The notes under the pieces: generated by a model | Database searches by the model: none | The model's input: only the letters and a program-made list of their open reading frames with translations | What the model was told of the DNA's origin: nothing | NCBI GenBank assembly: GCA_027058255.1 | Contig: JALUTE010000064.1 | Coordinates: forward strand, 1-17,038 | Reading direction: 5' to 3' | Length of the DNA stretch: 17,038 nucleotides | From: Methyloligella sp. | GTDB lineage: Bacteria > Pseudomonadota > Alphaproteobacteria > Rhizobiales > JALUTE01 | Made by a program: the position numbers and the translations under genes | Shown here: positions 7,291-14,398 of the stretch, in pieces | Layout: every line of letters starts with the position of its first letter | Position numbering within the stretch: position 1 is the first letter of the stretch

Positions 7291-8622
7291 TCACGAAAGC
7301 GCCGCCAGCATGCGCTCCAACTCCGCCTCGCCCACCGTGCCGCCCACCTCGGCCAGTGTCGCCGGCGCGCCCCGGACAAGGCGCTCGGCGAGGGCGCGAA
7401 TGGCTTGCGGCGACACCGCATCGACCTTCGCCTTCAGGGCCTCGATCTCAAGCGGCTCTCCGAAAGCCAGCAATTGCCGGGCCACCTGCTCGGCCCGGGC
7501 CGCGGAATGCTCCAGACTCATCAAGAGGCCCGCCTTGAGCTGCGCCTTGGCCCGCGCCACCTCGTCCTCGGACGGCGCCTCGGCGGCAATGCGCACGAGC
7601 TCGCCCGTGATTACCTGCATCAGCTCTCCCACCATGTCCGGCCCGGTGGCGGCGTGGATCTCGAAAAGTCCGGTATCGGAAAGCCCCCAGCCATAGGAAT
7701 AGATGGAATAGCACAGCCCCCTCTCCTCCCGCGCCTTCTGGAAGAGCCGCGAGGACATGCCGCCCCCGAACAGGCCCGAAAGCACCTGGCCCGTATAGAA
7801 CGCCTCCTCCCGGTAGGATGGCCCGTGCAGCGCCAGGATGATGTGCGCCTGCTCGAAGGGGCGGGCAAGACGCGCGACACCGCCCGCATAGCGCGCAGGG
7901 CGCAGCCCCTCCACCGCGCCGCCATTGAGCCCGCCGAATAGGGCCTCAGCGTGGCGGCTCAGGGTTTCGTGATCGATGCCCCCCGCCGCCGCGATGACGA
8001 TGTTCCCGGCCGTGTAATGGCGGGCGCGATAGGCGCGCAGGTCGTCCGGTGTGAAGCGACGCACGCTCTCCCGGGTGCCGAGAATGGTGCGCCCGAGGGC
8101 CTGGCCGGGCCAGGCGAGCGCGTGGGCGAGATCATAGGCAAGATCGTCCGGGCTGTCCTCGCTGGCGGCGATCTCCTGCAGGATCACGTCGCGCTCGCGG
8201 TCGAAGTCCTCGGGCCCGAAACGGGGATTCTGCACGATATCCGCCAGCAGCTCCAGGGCGAGCGGCACGTCCTCCTTGAGGACCCGCGCATAATAAGCGG
8301 TGGTCTCATGGCTGGTGGCCGCATTGAGGTCGCCGCCCACCGCCTCGATCTCCTCGGCAATCTGGCGTGCCGAGCGGGTGGCCGTGCCCTTGAAGGCCAT
8401 GTGCTCGAGAAAATGCGCGATGCCGTGCTCGCCCTCCGCCTCGGCCCGCGAGCCCGCGGCGACCCAGACGCCCAGGGAGACCGTCTCCAGATGGGCCATG
8501 GCATGGCTCACCAGCCGAACGCCATTGGCAAGGCACGAGGTCTCGACACCGCCCACGGCGCCGCTCTTCGCGCCCGCCGTACCCCCCGCAAGCCCGCTCG
8601 CCGCCGCTGCCGCCCTGCTCAT
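7291..8622 (-). CDS. M16 family zinc metallopeptidase (processing-peptidase-like)
   Basis: This 443-residue protein belongs to the pitrilysin/M16 family, subgroup M16B, related to the mitochondrial processing peptidase beta subunit. The inverted zinc motif HFLEH is at residues 70-74 (ligands H70 and H74, catalytic E73). The third ligand, E150 in ILQEIAASEDSPDD, lies 76 residues after H74, which is the family spacing. The C-terminal half carries FGGGMSSRLFQKAREERGLCYSI-type family sequence, here near residues 287-309, which completes the clam-shell fold. No signal peptide is evident, so it probably acts in the cytoplasm. The first 25 residues are Ala/Gly-rich and atypical. The ATG overlaps the thrC stop as ATGA, so the two are translationally coupled; this pairing is common in alphaproteobacteria though its reason is unknown. 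Natural substrates are not known. Confidence 0.93.
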   Translation of the reverse strand: MSRAAAAASGLAGGTAGAKSGAVGGVETSCLANGVRLVSHAMAHLETVSLGVWVAAGSRAEAEGEHGIAHFLEHMAFKGTATRSARQIAEEIEAVGGDLNAATSHETTAYYARVLKEDVPLALELLADIVQNPRFGPEDFDRERDVILQEIAASEDSPDDLAYDLAHALAWPGQALGRTILGTRESVRRFTPDDLRAYRARHYTAGNIVIAAAGGIDHETLSRHAEALFGGLNGGAVEGLRPARYAGGVARLARPFEQAHIILALHGPSYREEAFYTGQVLSGLFGGGMSSRLFQKAREERGLCYSIYSYGWGLSDTGLFEIHAATGPDMVGELMQVITGELVRIAAEAPSEDEVARAKAQLKAGLLMSLEHSAARAEQVARQLLAFGEPLEIEALKAKVDAVSPQAIRALAERLVRGAPATLAEVGGTVGEAELERMLAALS

Positions 8623-10037
8623 GCCGGCTCCCGCGCGGCGCGGCTCTTGTGGAGAATGTAATCGGCGACGGCGCGATACTCGTTGCCGAGCACCGTGTAG
8701 CGCTCCTTGCGGTCCATGATGGCCGCAAGGCGCGGCGGCTGCGGCACCGGCTCGCCGGTCGCCCGCTCCACCGTCTCGGGGAACTTGGCGGGATGCGCGG
8801 TTGCCAGGGTCACCATGGGGGTGGCATCGTCCCCCTGCTCCGCCCGCGCCGCCGCAAGGCCCACGGCGGTGTGCGGATCGGCCACATATCCGGTCTCGCG
8901 CCAGAGCCGGGCGATGGTGCGCACGGTCTCCGCCTCGCTCGCGCGGTGAGCGGCAAAGCCCTCCTGCAGGGCCGCCAGCTCCGCCTCGGACAGGCGAAAG
9001 GCCCCGCGCTCGGCAAAGTCCGCCATGAGGGCGCGCACGCGGGCCGGATTGCGCTGCGCCAGGTCGAAGAGCAGGCGCTCGAAATTGGACGAGACCTGAA
9101 TATCCATGCTCGGGCTCGCCGTCGCCACCACCTGGCGCGGCGCATAGCGCCCGGTCCGGATGGTGCGGGCGAGAATGTCGTTCTGGTTCGTTGCCACCAC
9201 CAGCCGCCCCACGGGCAGGCCCATGCGCCGTGCCACATGGCCCGCGAACACGTCTCCGAAATTGCCCGTCGGCACCGTGAAGCGCACACGCCGATACGGC
9301 GCGCCGAGCGAGAGCGCGGCGGTGAAATAATAGACGATCTGGGCCATGATGCGCGCCCAGTTGATGGAGTTGACGCCGGAGAGCTGGAGCCTGTCCGCCA
9401 GGGCGTGATCGTTGAAGAGCGCCTTCACCAGTGCCTGGGCGTCGTCGAAGGTCCCTTCGATCGCGATGTTGTGCACATTGCGCTCGCGCGCGGTTGTCAT
9501 CTGCCGGCGCTGCACGTCGCTCACCCGGCCATGGGGATGGAGCACGAAGATGTCGATGGCCTCGAGGCCGCGAAAGGCCTCGATGGCCGCGCCGCCCGTA
9601 TCGCCCGACGTGGCGGCAACGATGGTCGCCCGCCGCCCGCGCCGGGTGAGCGCCCGGTTCATCAGCCGCGCGAGCACCTGCATGGCGATGTCCTTGAAGG
9701 CCAGGGTCGGCCCGTGGAAGAGCTCAAGCACCCAGGACGCGGGGCCGATCTGGACCAGGGGGGCGATGGCCGGATGGGAGAAGGTTGCATAAGCCTCGTC
9801 AATGACGGCGCGGAACTCCGCCTCGTCCAGGTCCGTGCCGACGAAGGGCCGCATGACCGCGAGTGCGACGTGCGCATAGGGGCGCCCGGCCAGGGCCGCG
9901 ATGGCGTCCCGGCGCAGGCGCGGCCAGCGCGCCGGCACATAGAGGCCGCCGTCGCGTGCCAGGCCCTGAAGCAGCACATCCTCGAAGCCGAGCGCCGGGG
10001 CCCGGCCTCTGGTGCTCACATAGGTCTGGGAAGTCAC
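8619..10037 (-). CDS. thrC: Threonine synthase
   Basis: The 472-residue enzyme converts O-phospho-L-homoserine to threonine using pyridoxal phosphate, the last step of threonine synthesis. Visible features are the N-terminal YVSTRG, GFEDVLLQGLARDGGLYVP, the PLP-lysine motif HGPTLAFKDIAMQ (Lys115), ATSGDTGGAA for phosphate binding, and the downstream TVPTGNFGDVFAGHVA and NQNDIL segments of the bacterial thrC clade. Length fits. I chose the GTG at 10037 because homologues begin only a few residues before the STRG motif and an AAGGAG site lies 12 bases upstream. An in-frame ATG at 10079 would add 14 residues, has no ribosome site, and would be nearly leaderless relative to the predicted promoter. 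It lies 116 bases after the SURF1 gene and is coupled to the M16 peptidase. Confidence 0.95.
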   Translation of the reverse strand: MTSQTYVSTRGRAPALGFEDVLLQGLARDGGLYVPARWPRLRRDAIAALAGRPYAHVALAVMRPFVGTDLDEAEFRAVIDEAYATFSHPAIAPLVQIGPASWVLELFHGPTLAFKDIAMQVLARLMNRALTRRGRRATIVAATSGDTGGAAIEAFRGLEAIDIFVLHPHGRVSDVQRRQMTTARERNVHNIAIEGTFDDAQALVKALFNDHALADRLQLSGVNSINWARIMAQIVYYFTAALSLGAPYRRVRFTVPTGNFGDVFAGHVARRMGLPVGRLVVATNQNDILARTIRTGRYAPRQVVATASPSMDIQVSSNFERLLFDLAQRNPARVRALMADFAERGAFRLSEAELAALQEGFAAHRASEAETVRTIARLWRETGYVADPHTAVGLAAARAEQGDDATPMVTLATAHPAKFPETVERATGEPVPQPPRLAAIMDRKERYTVLGNEYRAVADYILHKSRAAREPA

Positions 10038-10049
10038 GGGCGCACAGCG

Positions 10050-10055
10050 CTCCTT
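10050..10055 (-). promoter_or_regulatory. Ribosome binding site deciding the thrC start
   Basis: AAGGAG on the minus strand is the best anti-16S match near the thrC start. It precedes the GTG at 10037 by 12 bases, which is slightly long, and lies inside the alternative ATG 10079 reading. It favours the GTG start. Confidence 0.45.
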
Positions 10056-10087
10056 CGGTCGCGGCAATTGTCGGGACATTCGAGTCT

Positions 10088-10117
10088 GTCATAGCGGAGC
10101 CGCGCAGGCGACGGCAA
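10088..10117 (-). promoter_or_regulatory. Sigma-70-like promoter candidate for thrC
   Basis: On the minus strand TTGCCG (10112-10117) and TATGAC (10088-10093) are separated by 18 bases, each matching four of six consensus bases. Transcription would begin near 10081, upstream of the ribosome site and GTG of thrC. The minus-35 hexamer overlaps one arm of the stem-loop after SURF1. This is plausible but not strong. Confidence 0.33.
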
Positions 10118-10140
10118 GCGGCAAAGGCGCCCGCCGTCGC
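10108..10140 (-). terminator. Stem-loop after SURF1, possible terminator
   Basis: Bases 10108-10115 pair perfectly with 10133-10140 (8 base pairs), with a 17-base loop that can form further GC pairs. It begins 13 bases past the SURF1 stop codon. There is no uridine tract, so any termination would be partial or Rho-assisted. It would separate the oxidase cluster from thrC. Confidence 0.35.
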
Positions 10141-10153
10141 GCTCTAGAGAGCG

Positions 10154-10963
10154 TCACGGGCGCCCACGCAGTCGACCACGCAGGAACACCGCCCAGACGA
10201 TCACGAGAACAGCCGCGAGGCCGAACCAGGTCAGCGCATATTCGAGATGCCGGTTCGGGAGGGTGGTGCGACGCGGCGCCGGCTGCGGCCCGGCCGGCCC
10301 GCCTGCCGCCGTCTCCGCCTCCACATGGAAGGGCGCCACGAGCCCCCTTGCTTCCTCGATCGTTCCCGAGGCGGACCCCTCCACGAGGCGCCGCAGCACA
10401 TGCTCTCGCATGCCCGCGGTCGCATACCAGCGGTTTTCCCCCAAGTTCGGCTCCGGCGTGAAGGGACCGGAACTTGGGTAGCGCACGCGGCCCACCAGGC
10501 TCACGGGACCGGTGGGCTGGCCCGCGGCCCGCCTGGCCGGGTCCTTGGCCGCATCGGGCACACGGCCGCGCACGACCAGAACATAGGTGGTGGGATAACG
10601 CCTGCCCCCGCCCAGGGGCCGTTCGAGCCTGAGCGGCGTGACGACGCGCCAGCCGGGCCCGTCCTTGTCCGGCGCCCAGAGATGGAGCTCGAGCTCATGC
10701 ATGAACCGGCCCGCGAGCGAGACCCGGGTGAACTCGGGCGGCCTGTCTCCCTTGCTGCGCACCAGCGCGCCGACAGGCACCGGTGCCGCCTTTGCCGCCG
10801 CCTCGATGCGGGCGATCAGGTCCTCCTTCCAGGCAAGGCGGCGCAACTGCCAGACGCCGAGGGAGATGAGCGTTGCCAGCGCCGCCAGCATGGCCACCGT
10901 CACCAGCACGAGACCGCGCCCGCGGCCGCCTCGCTCGCCTTGCCCGCCCCGCGAAGAGGCCAT
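10154..10963 (-). CDS. SURF1-family cytochrome c oxidase assembly protein
   Basis: SURF1 proteins help assemble aa3 oxidase, binding heme A and aiding its insertion into subunit I. This 269-residue protein has the two-helix layout of the family. The first transmembrane segment, at about residues 18-37, runs into the signature LGVWQLRRLAWKEDLI. The periplasmic domain contains YVLVVRGRVP, GRVRYP and a late NRWY. The second helix follows RHLEYALTWFGLAA near the C-terminus. The family's usual NRGWVP reads VRGRVP here. I chose ATG 10963 because GGGAGG lies 5-7 bases upstream; ATG 10981 and ATG 11026 are weaker, and the latter would overlap the DUF983 gene. It follows DUF983 by 22 bases, as expected at the end of an alphaproteobacterial cox cluster. 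Confidence 0.93.
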   Translation of the reverse strand: MASSRGGQGERGGRGRGLVLVTVAMLAALATLISLGVWQLRRLAWKEDLIARIEAAAKAAPVPVGALVRSKGDRPPEFTRVSLAGRFMHELELHLWAPDKDGPGWRVVTPLRLERPLGGGRRYPTTYVLVVRGRVPDAAKDPARRAAGQPTGPVSLVGRVRYPSSGPFTPEPNLGENRWYATAGMREHVLRRLVEGSASGTIEEARGLVAPFHVEAETAAGGPAGPQPAPRRTTLPNRHLEYALTWFGLAAVLVIVWAVFLRGRLRGRP

Positions 10964-10985
10964 CCGCCCCTCCCTTGCCATCGGC

Positions 10986-11387
10986 TCAGTCCATCTCGCG
11001 GCGGCCCTCGCGCGCCCGATTGACATATTGAAGAGCGATCAGCGTGGCCTTGAACGGGCGCAGCATGCCCAGTGAGAGTCCCAACAGGAGCGGCAACCAG
11101 AGCACCACATGCACCCAATAGGGCGGCTGGAAGACGATCTCCGTCATCAGTGCCAGGCCAACGACGATGAAGCCGACCACCATCATGATGAACACCGCCG
11201 GTCCGTCGCCGGAATCGGCGAAGGCATAGTCGAGGCCGCAGGCATCGCATGCAGGCGCCAGGTCGAGATAGCCGGCGAACAGATTGCCCTCGCCGCAGCG
11301 CGGGCAGCGGCCCTTGAGCCCCGCCGTGAAGGGCGAGACGGCGCGCACCGGCCCGTCGCCCTGCCCGGAGATGTCATGCTTTGCCAC
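10986..11387 (-). CDS. DUF983 family membrane protein of the cox cluster
   Basis: The 133-residue protein has an N-terminal zinc-ribbon-like part with two cysteine pairs, CPRC (28-31) and CDAC (47-50), then two hydrophobic segments (about 65-83 and 91-109) and a short basic tail. This is the DUF983 pattern. Members are commonly encoded between coxC and SURF1 in alphaproteobacteria and are presumed to aid oxidase assembly, but no biochemical role is established. The start is a GTG (MAKHDISG) with GGAAAGG placed 8 bases upstream; there is no closer ATG. It sits 159 bases after coxC, with a stem-loop in the gap, and 22 bases before SURF1. Confidence 0.9.
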   Translation of the reverse strand: MAKHDISGQGDGPVRAVSPFTAGLKGRCPRCGEGNLFAGYLDLAPACDACGLDYAFADSGDGPAVFIMMVVGFIVVGLALMTEIVFQPPYWVHVVLWLPLLLGLSLGMLRPFKATLIALQYVNRAREGRREMD

Positions 11388-11480
11388 TGTATGAACCTTT
11401 CCGTGTCTCCAGCCCTGGTCCGGATATGCTGTCCCCGGCCATCTCCCCGCGCCCGGCCCGCCCTCGCGCGCAAATGGCGA

Positions 11481-11504
11481 GGGGCGGCCGCTTCCGGCCG
11501 CCCC
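11481..11504 (-). terminator. Strong stem-loop between coxC and DUF983
   Basis: A perfect 9-base-pair stem (11481-11489 with 11496-11504) closes a 6-base loop, extendable by one G-U pair. It lies about 43 bases after the coxC stop codon in the 159-base gap. No uridine run follows directly on the minus strand; an ATTT appears several bases later. It may partially terminate, or protect the coxBA-ctaB-ctaG-coxC message from 3' decay, so that DUF983 and SURF1 are made at lower levels. The role is inferred. Confidence 0.5.
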
Positions 11505-11546
11505 CGATGCTTGCGAATGTCACGGCGTCGCTACGAGGCCGGCCGT

Positions 11547-12404
11547 TCAGGCGAACCACACATAGATGCATGTGAACAGGAACAGCCAGACCACATCGAC
11601 GAAGTGCCAGTACCAGGCGGCCGCCTCGAAGCCGAAATGCTGCTTGGGCGTGAAATGGCCCTTGAGCGCCCGGAACAGCATCACGGTGAGGAAGATGGTG
11701 CCGATGATCACATGCGCGCCATGGAAGCCCGTCGCCATGAAGAAGGTCGCGCCATAGATGTGGCCGGCGAAGTTGAATCCGGCATGGGCATACTCATAGG
11801 CCTGCAGCATGGTGAAGGAGATGCCGAGGAGAATGGTGAGCACCAGCCCCCAGATCAGCCCCTTGCGATTGCCCTTGAGCAGCGAGTGGTGCGCCCAGGT
11901 CACCGTGGTGCCGGAAGTGAGCAGGATGAGGGTGTTCACCAGCGGCAGCTCCCAGGGATTGAAGGTCTTCTGGAACGCTTCGCTCGGCTTGGGCGGCCAT
12001 TGCCCCCCGGTCAGGGCATTGCGCTCGACCATGCCGATGACATTGTTGGTATCCCCCAGATTGTGCACGGCGGCCGGGAACAGCGCCGCATCGAAGAACG
12101 CCCAGAACCAGGCAACGAAGAACATCACCTCGGACGCGATGAACAGGATCATCCCATAGCGCAGATGGAGCTGCACCACGGGGGTGTGGTCGCCCGCATG
12201 GGCCTCGCGAATCACATCGCGCCACCAGAACGCCATGGTCACCAGCACGCCCAGCATGCCCGCCACCGCCACCCAGGGCGGGCCGTCGTGAAACCACATG
12301 ATCGCGCCCACGGCGAGCACGAAAGCCGAAATCGAGCCCGTGAGCGGCCACGGGCTGGGCTCGACGAGGTGATAATCGTGGTGCTTGGTATGCGCTTCGG
12401 CCAT
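11547..12404 (-). CDS. coxC: Cytochrome c oxidase subunit III
   Basis: Subunit III of aa3 oxidase, a 285-residue inner-membrane protein that binds lipids and sustains proton uptake and enzyme lifetime. It has seven predicted helices. Family landmarks are KHHDYHLVEPSPWPLTGS at the N-terminus, FWWRDVIREA, HLRYGMILFIASEVMFF with the conserved Glu, FNPWELPLVNTLILLTSG, QAYEYAHAGFN, GFHGAHVIIGT, and the ending YWHFVDVVWLFLF. I chose ATG 12404 because homologues start close to the KHHDYHLV motif and GGAG lies 6 bases upstream. ATG 12416, with AAGGGG upstream, would add four residues and is nearly as good. It follows ctaG by 103 bases. Confidence 0.97.
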   Translation of the reverse strand: MAEAHTKHHDYHLVEPSPWPLTGSISAFVLAVGAIMWFHDGPPWVAVAGMLGVLVTMAFWWRDVIREAHAGDHTPVVQLHLRYGMILFIASEVMFFVAWFWAFFDAALFPAAVHNLGDTNNVIGMVERNALTGGQWPPKPSEAFQKTFNPWELPLVNTLILLTSGTTVTWAHHSLLKGNRKGLIWGLVLTILLGISFTMLQAYEYAHAGFNFAGHIYGATFFMATGFHGAHVIIGTIFLTVMLFRALKGHFTPKQHFGFEAAAWYWHFVDVVWLFLFTCIYVWFA

Positions 12405-12507
12405 GTCCAACTCCATTTGCCCCTTGGTTCTGCCTTGAGAGGGGGTCTTGCCTTGGGAGGGCTGCCCGCCCCCCGATCCTCTCTTCAATCCGTTCGAACG
12501 ATCCGCC

Positions 12508-13146
12508 TCAGCCCTTGCCGCCGGGTGCGAGCGCGCCCTTCGCGCCCCGGACGGCGGCCTCCTTGCCGGAGCTCTTGTCCGCGTCGATCTTGGCCGGGTG
12601 GAAGGTGTAGGACAGCGTGATCTCGTAAAGCCCCTTCGCGTCCGGGTCCTTCATGATGTCCGGGTCGATGAAGAACTGCACCGGCATGTCCTTGGCCTCC
12701 CCCGGCGCCAGGGTCTGGTCGGTGAAACAGAAGCAGGCGATCTTGTTGAAATAGCTCCCGGCGATCTCCGGCGTGACATTGAAGGATGCCGTGCCGCGCA
12801 GGGGCTTGTCACCCTCGTTGATGGCACGGTAGAAGGCAAGCTTGGTCTCGCCGATCCGCACCTCGATCTTCCGTTGCATAGGCTTGAACCGCCAGCCACC
12901 GAGATCGCGCGACACATTGGCATCGAAACGCACGGTGATCCGCCGATCCAGAATCGTGTCCGGCGCCTTTTCCGCCCTCTGGGTGGTGCCCCCATAGCCC
13001 GTGACCTGGCAAAAGATGCGGTAGAGCGGAACCGCCGCATAGGACATGCCCAGCATGCCGGCCACGACCGCGACCAGAATGACCGCCATGCGCGCGTGAC
13101 TCGTGCCAGCGCCGTCTTTCGTCCTCGTCTCGTCACTCCGGCCCAT
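12508..13146 (-). CDS. ctaG: Cytochrome c oxidase assembly protein CtaG (Cox11)
   Basis: CtaG/Cox11 delivers copper to the CuB site of subunit I on the periplasmic side. This 212-residue protein has a short charged N-terminus, one transmembrane helix (about 20-39), then YRIFCQVTGYGGTT (42-55) and a periplasmic immunoglobulin-like domain. The copper-binding CFC motif is at residues 138-140 (KIACFCFTDQTL), with a further conserved cysteine at 46, and TLSYTF is near 177-182. All expected ligands are present. The C-terminal 25 residues (KSSGKEAAVRGAKG...) are a basic, probably unstructured extension. An AAGGGG/GAGG ribosome site precedes the ATG. The gene starts 37 bases after the CoxF-like gene. 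Confidence 0.97.
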   Translation of the reverse strand: MGRSDETRTKDGAGTSHARMAVILVAVVAGMLGMSYAAVPLYRIFCQVTGYGGTTQRAEKAPDTILDRRITVRFDANVSRDLGGWRFKPMQRKIEVRIGETKLAFYRAINEGDKPLRGTASFNVTPEIAGSYFNKIACFCFTDQTLAPGEAKDMPVQFFIDPDIMKDPDAKGLYEITLSYTFHPAKIDADKSSGKEAAVRGAKGALAPGGKG

Positions 13147-13183
13147 GATCCTCGATCCCCTTGCACCGCGCCGCGCTCAGCCC

Positions 13184-13345
13184 CTAGAGCGGGCGGTTCA
13201 TCACATTGCCCCCAAGCCGCACGATCGTCGCCGCGAAAAAGAGCACCGCAAGGGCTGCAAGCGCCAATGCAATGGCGATGTTGCGCCAGCGCTGCCGGCG
13301 CTTCTGCTCCTCGCTCATGCCCGCAGGCGGCTCGATATCCGCCAT
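13184..13345 (-). CDS. Small CoxF-like oxidase-associated membrane protein
   Basis: A 53-residue open frame begins at ATG 13345 (MADIEPPAGMSEEQ) and ends at TAG 13184. It has a basic pre-membrane segment (KRRQRWRN, residues 15-22), one transmembrane helix (about 23-42) and a short tail VRLGGNVMNRPL. The layout, size and position between ctaB and ctaG match the small CoxF-type proteins of alphaproteobacterial cox operons. The start overlaps the ctaB stop by one base (TGATG), a strong sign of translational coupling and therefore of a real gene. A second ATG at residue 10 is possible but would leave a gap. The role is not established; it is probably oxidase assembly or stability, with its N-terminus in the cytoplasm. 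Confidence 0.8.
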   Translation of the reverse strand: MADIEPPAGMSEEQKRRQRWRNIAIALALAALAVLFFAATIVRLGGNVMNRPL

Positions 13346-14310
13346 CACACACCCATCCCCGCGAGCCCCAGCGCCTGCTCGGCCAGGAGGGTCGCGAACA
13401 GCACGAAAAGATAGACGATCGAAAAGCCGAAGAGGCGCCGCGCCGCCGGTCCGCTCGCCGGCGCATCGCCCGCCCGATAGAGCCGCACGGCAAGCCCGAT
13501 GAACACCGCCCCCATGAGCGCGGCAACCGTTCCGTAAAGCACGCCGCCCGGCCCGGTGAGGACCGGAAGCAGGCCGATGGGGCCGAGGGCGAGGCTGTAG
13601 AGCAGAATCTGCCGGCGCGTTGCATCAGCCCCCGCCACCACGGGCAGCATGGGCACGCCGGCCCGCGCGTAATCGCCCGACCGGCAGAGCGCCAGCGCCC
13701 AGAAATGCGGCGGAGTCCACACGAAGATGATGAGGAACAGCGCCAGGCTCTCCGGGCCGACCGCGCCGCTTGCCGCGGCCCAGCCGATCATGGGCGGAAA
13801 GGCGCCCGCCGCACCGCCGATGACGATGTTCTGCGGCGTGCGGCGCTTCAGCCACATGGTGTAGACGAAGACATAATAGCCGATGGTGAGCGCCAGAAGC
13901 GCCGCCGCGAGCCAGCTCACCGTCAGCCCCAGGGTGAAGACGGCGCCTGCCGCGAGCACGCTTCCGAAGGTCAGGGCCTCCTCCGGCGCGATCCGCCCCT
14001 GGGGGATGGGCCTGCCGGCCGTGCGCGCCATGCGGGCGTCGATATCGGCGTCGAACCACATGTTGAGCGCCCCCGAGGCCCCGGCACCCACCGCGATGCA
14101 GATGAGCGCGATCACCGCCAGGACGGGATGCATGGAGCCCGGCGCCGCGACCAGCCCGACAAGGGCGGTGAACACCACGAGCGACATCACCCGCGGCTTC
14201 AGGAGGGCGATGTAGTCGCCGACCGTGCCCCCCTCCCCGGCGGCGATGCGCGCGCAGGCACCGGCCTCGAGCCTGCTGCTCTCGATCTGTGCACTGGCCA
14301 TGGCTCTCAT
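13345..14310 (-). CDS. ctaB: Protoheme IX farnesyltransferase (heme O synthase)
   Basis: CtaB (Cox10) attaches a farnesyl group to heme B to make heme O, the precursor of the heme A used by subunit I. The 321-residue protein is an integral membrane UbiA-family prenyltransferase with about nine helices. The first Asp-rich motif NMWFDADID (83-91, the family's NxxxDxxxD) is followed by ARTAGRPIP. The second conserved region reads YTMWLKRRTPQNIVIGG and continues to PPHFWALAL and RSGDYARAGVPMLPVV. I chose ATG 14310 because AAGGA lies 6 bases upstream; ATG 14301 would remove three residues. It begins 88 bases after coxA and overlaps the CoxF-like gene by one base. Confidence 0.97.
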   Translation of the reverse strand: MRAMASAQIESSRLEAGACARIAAGEGGTVGDYIALLKPRVMSLVVFTALVGLVAAPGSMHPVLAVIALICIAVGAGASGALNMWFDADIDARMARTAGRPIPQGRIAPEEALTFGSVLAAGAVFTLGLTVSWLAAALLALTIGYYVFVYTMWLKRRTPQNIVIGGAAGAFPPMIGWAAASGAVGPESLALFLIIFVWTPPHFWALALCRSGDYARAGVPMLPVVAGADATRRQILLYSLALGPIGLLPVLTGPGGVLYGTVAALMGAVFIGLAVRLYRAGDAPASGPAARRLFGFSIVYLFVLFATLLAEQALGLAGMGV

Positions 14311-14398
14311 CGCCTTTCCTTGTCACGCCCCGCCCGCATGCGAGGCTCCCGATGGGATCCGGGCCGGCGGGCAAGCGCCCCCCGGCCCGTCTTTCATC

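Noticed and set aside
8711..10094. Long plus-strand open frame opposite thrC.
   Set aside because: It is an antisense shadow in GC-rich DNA. The sense frame is an unambiguous threonine synthase.
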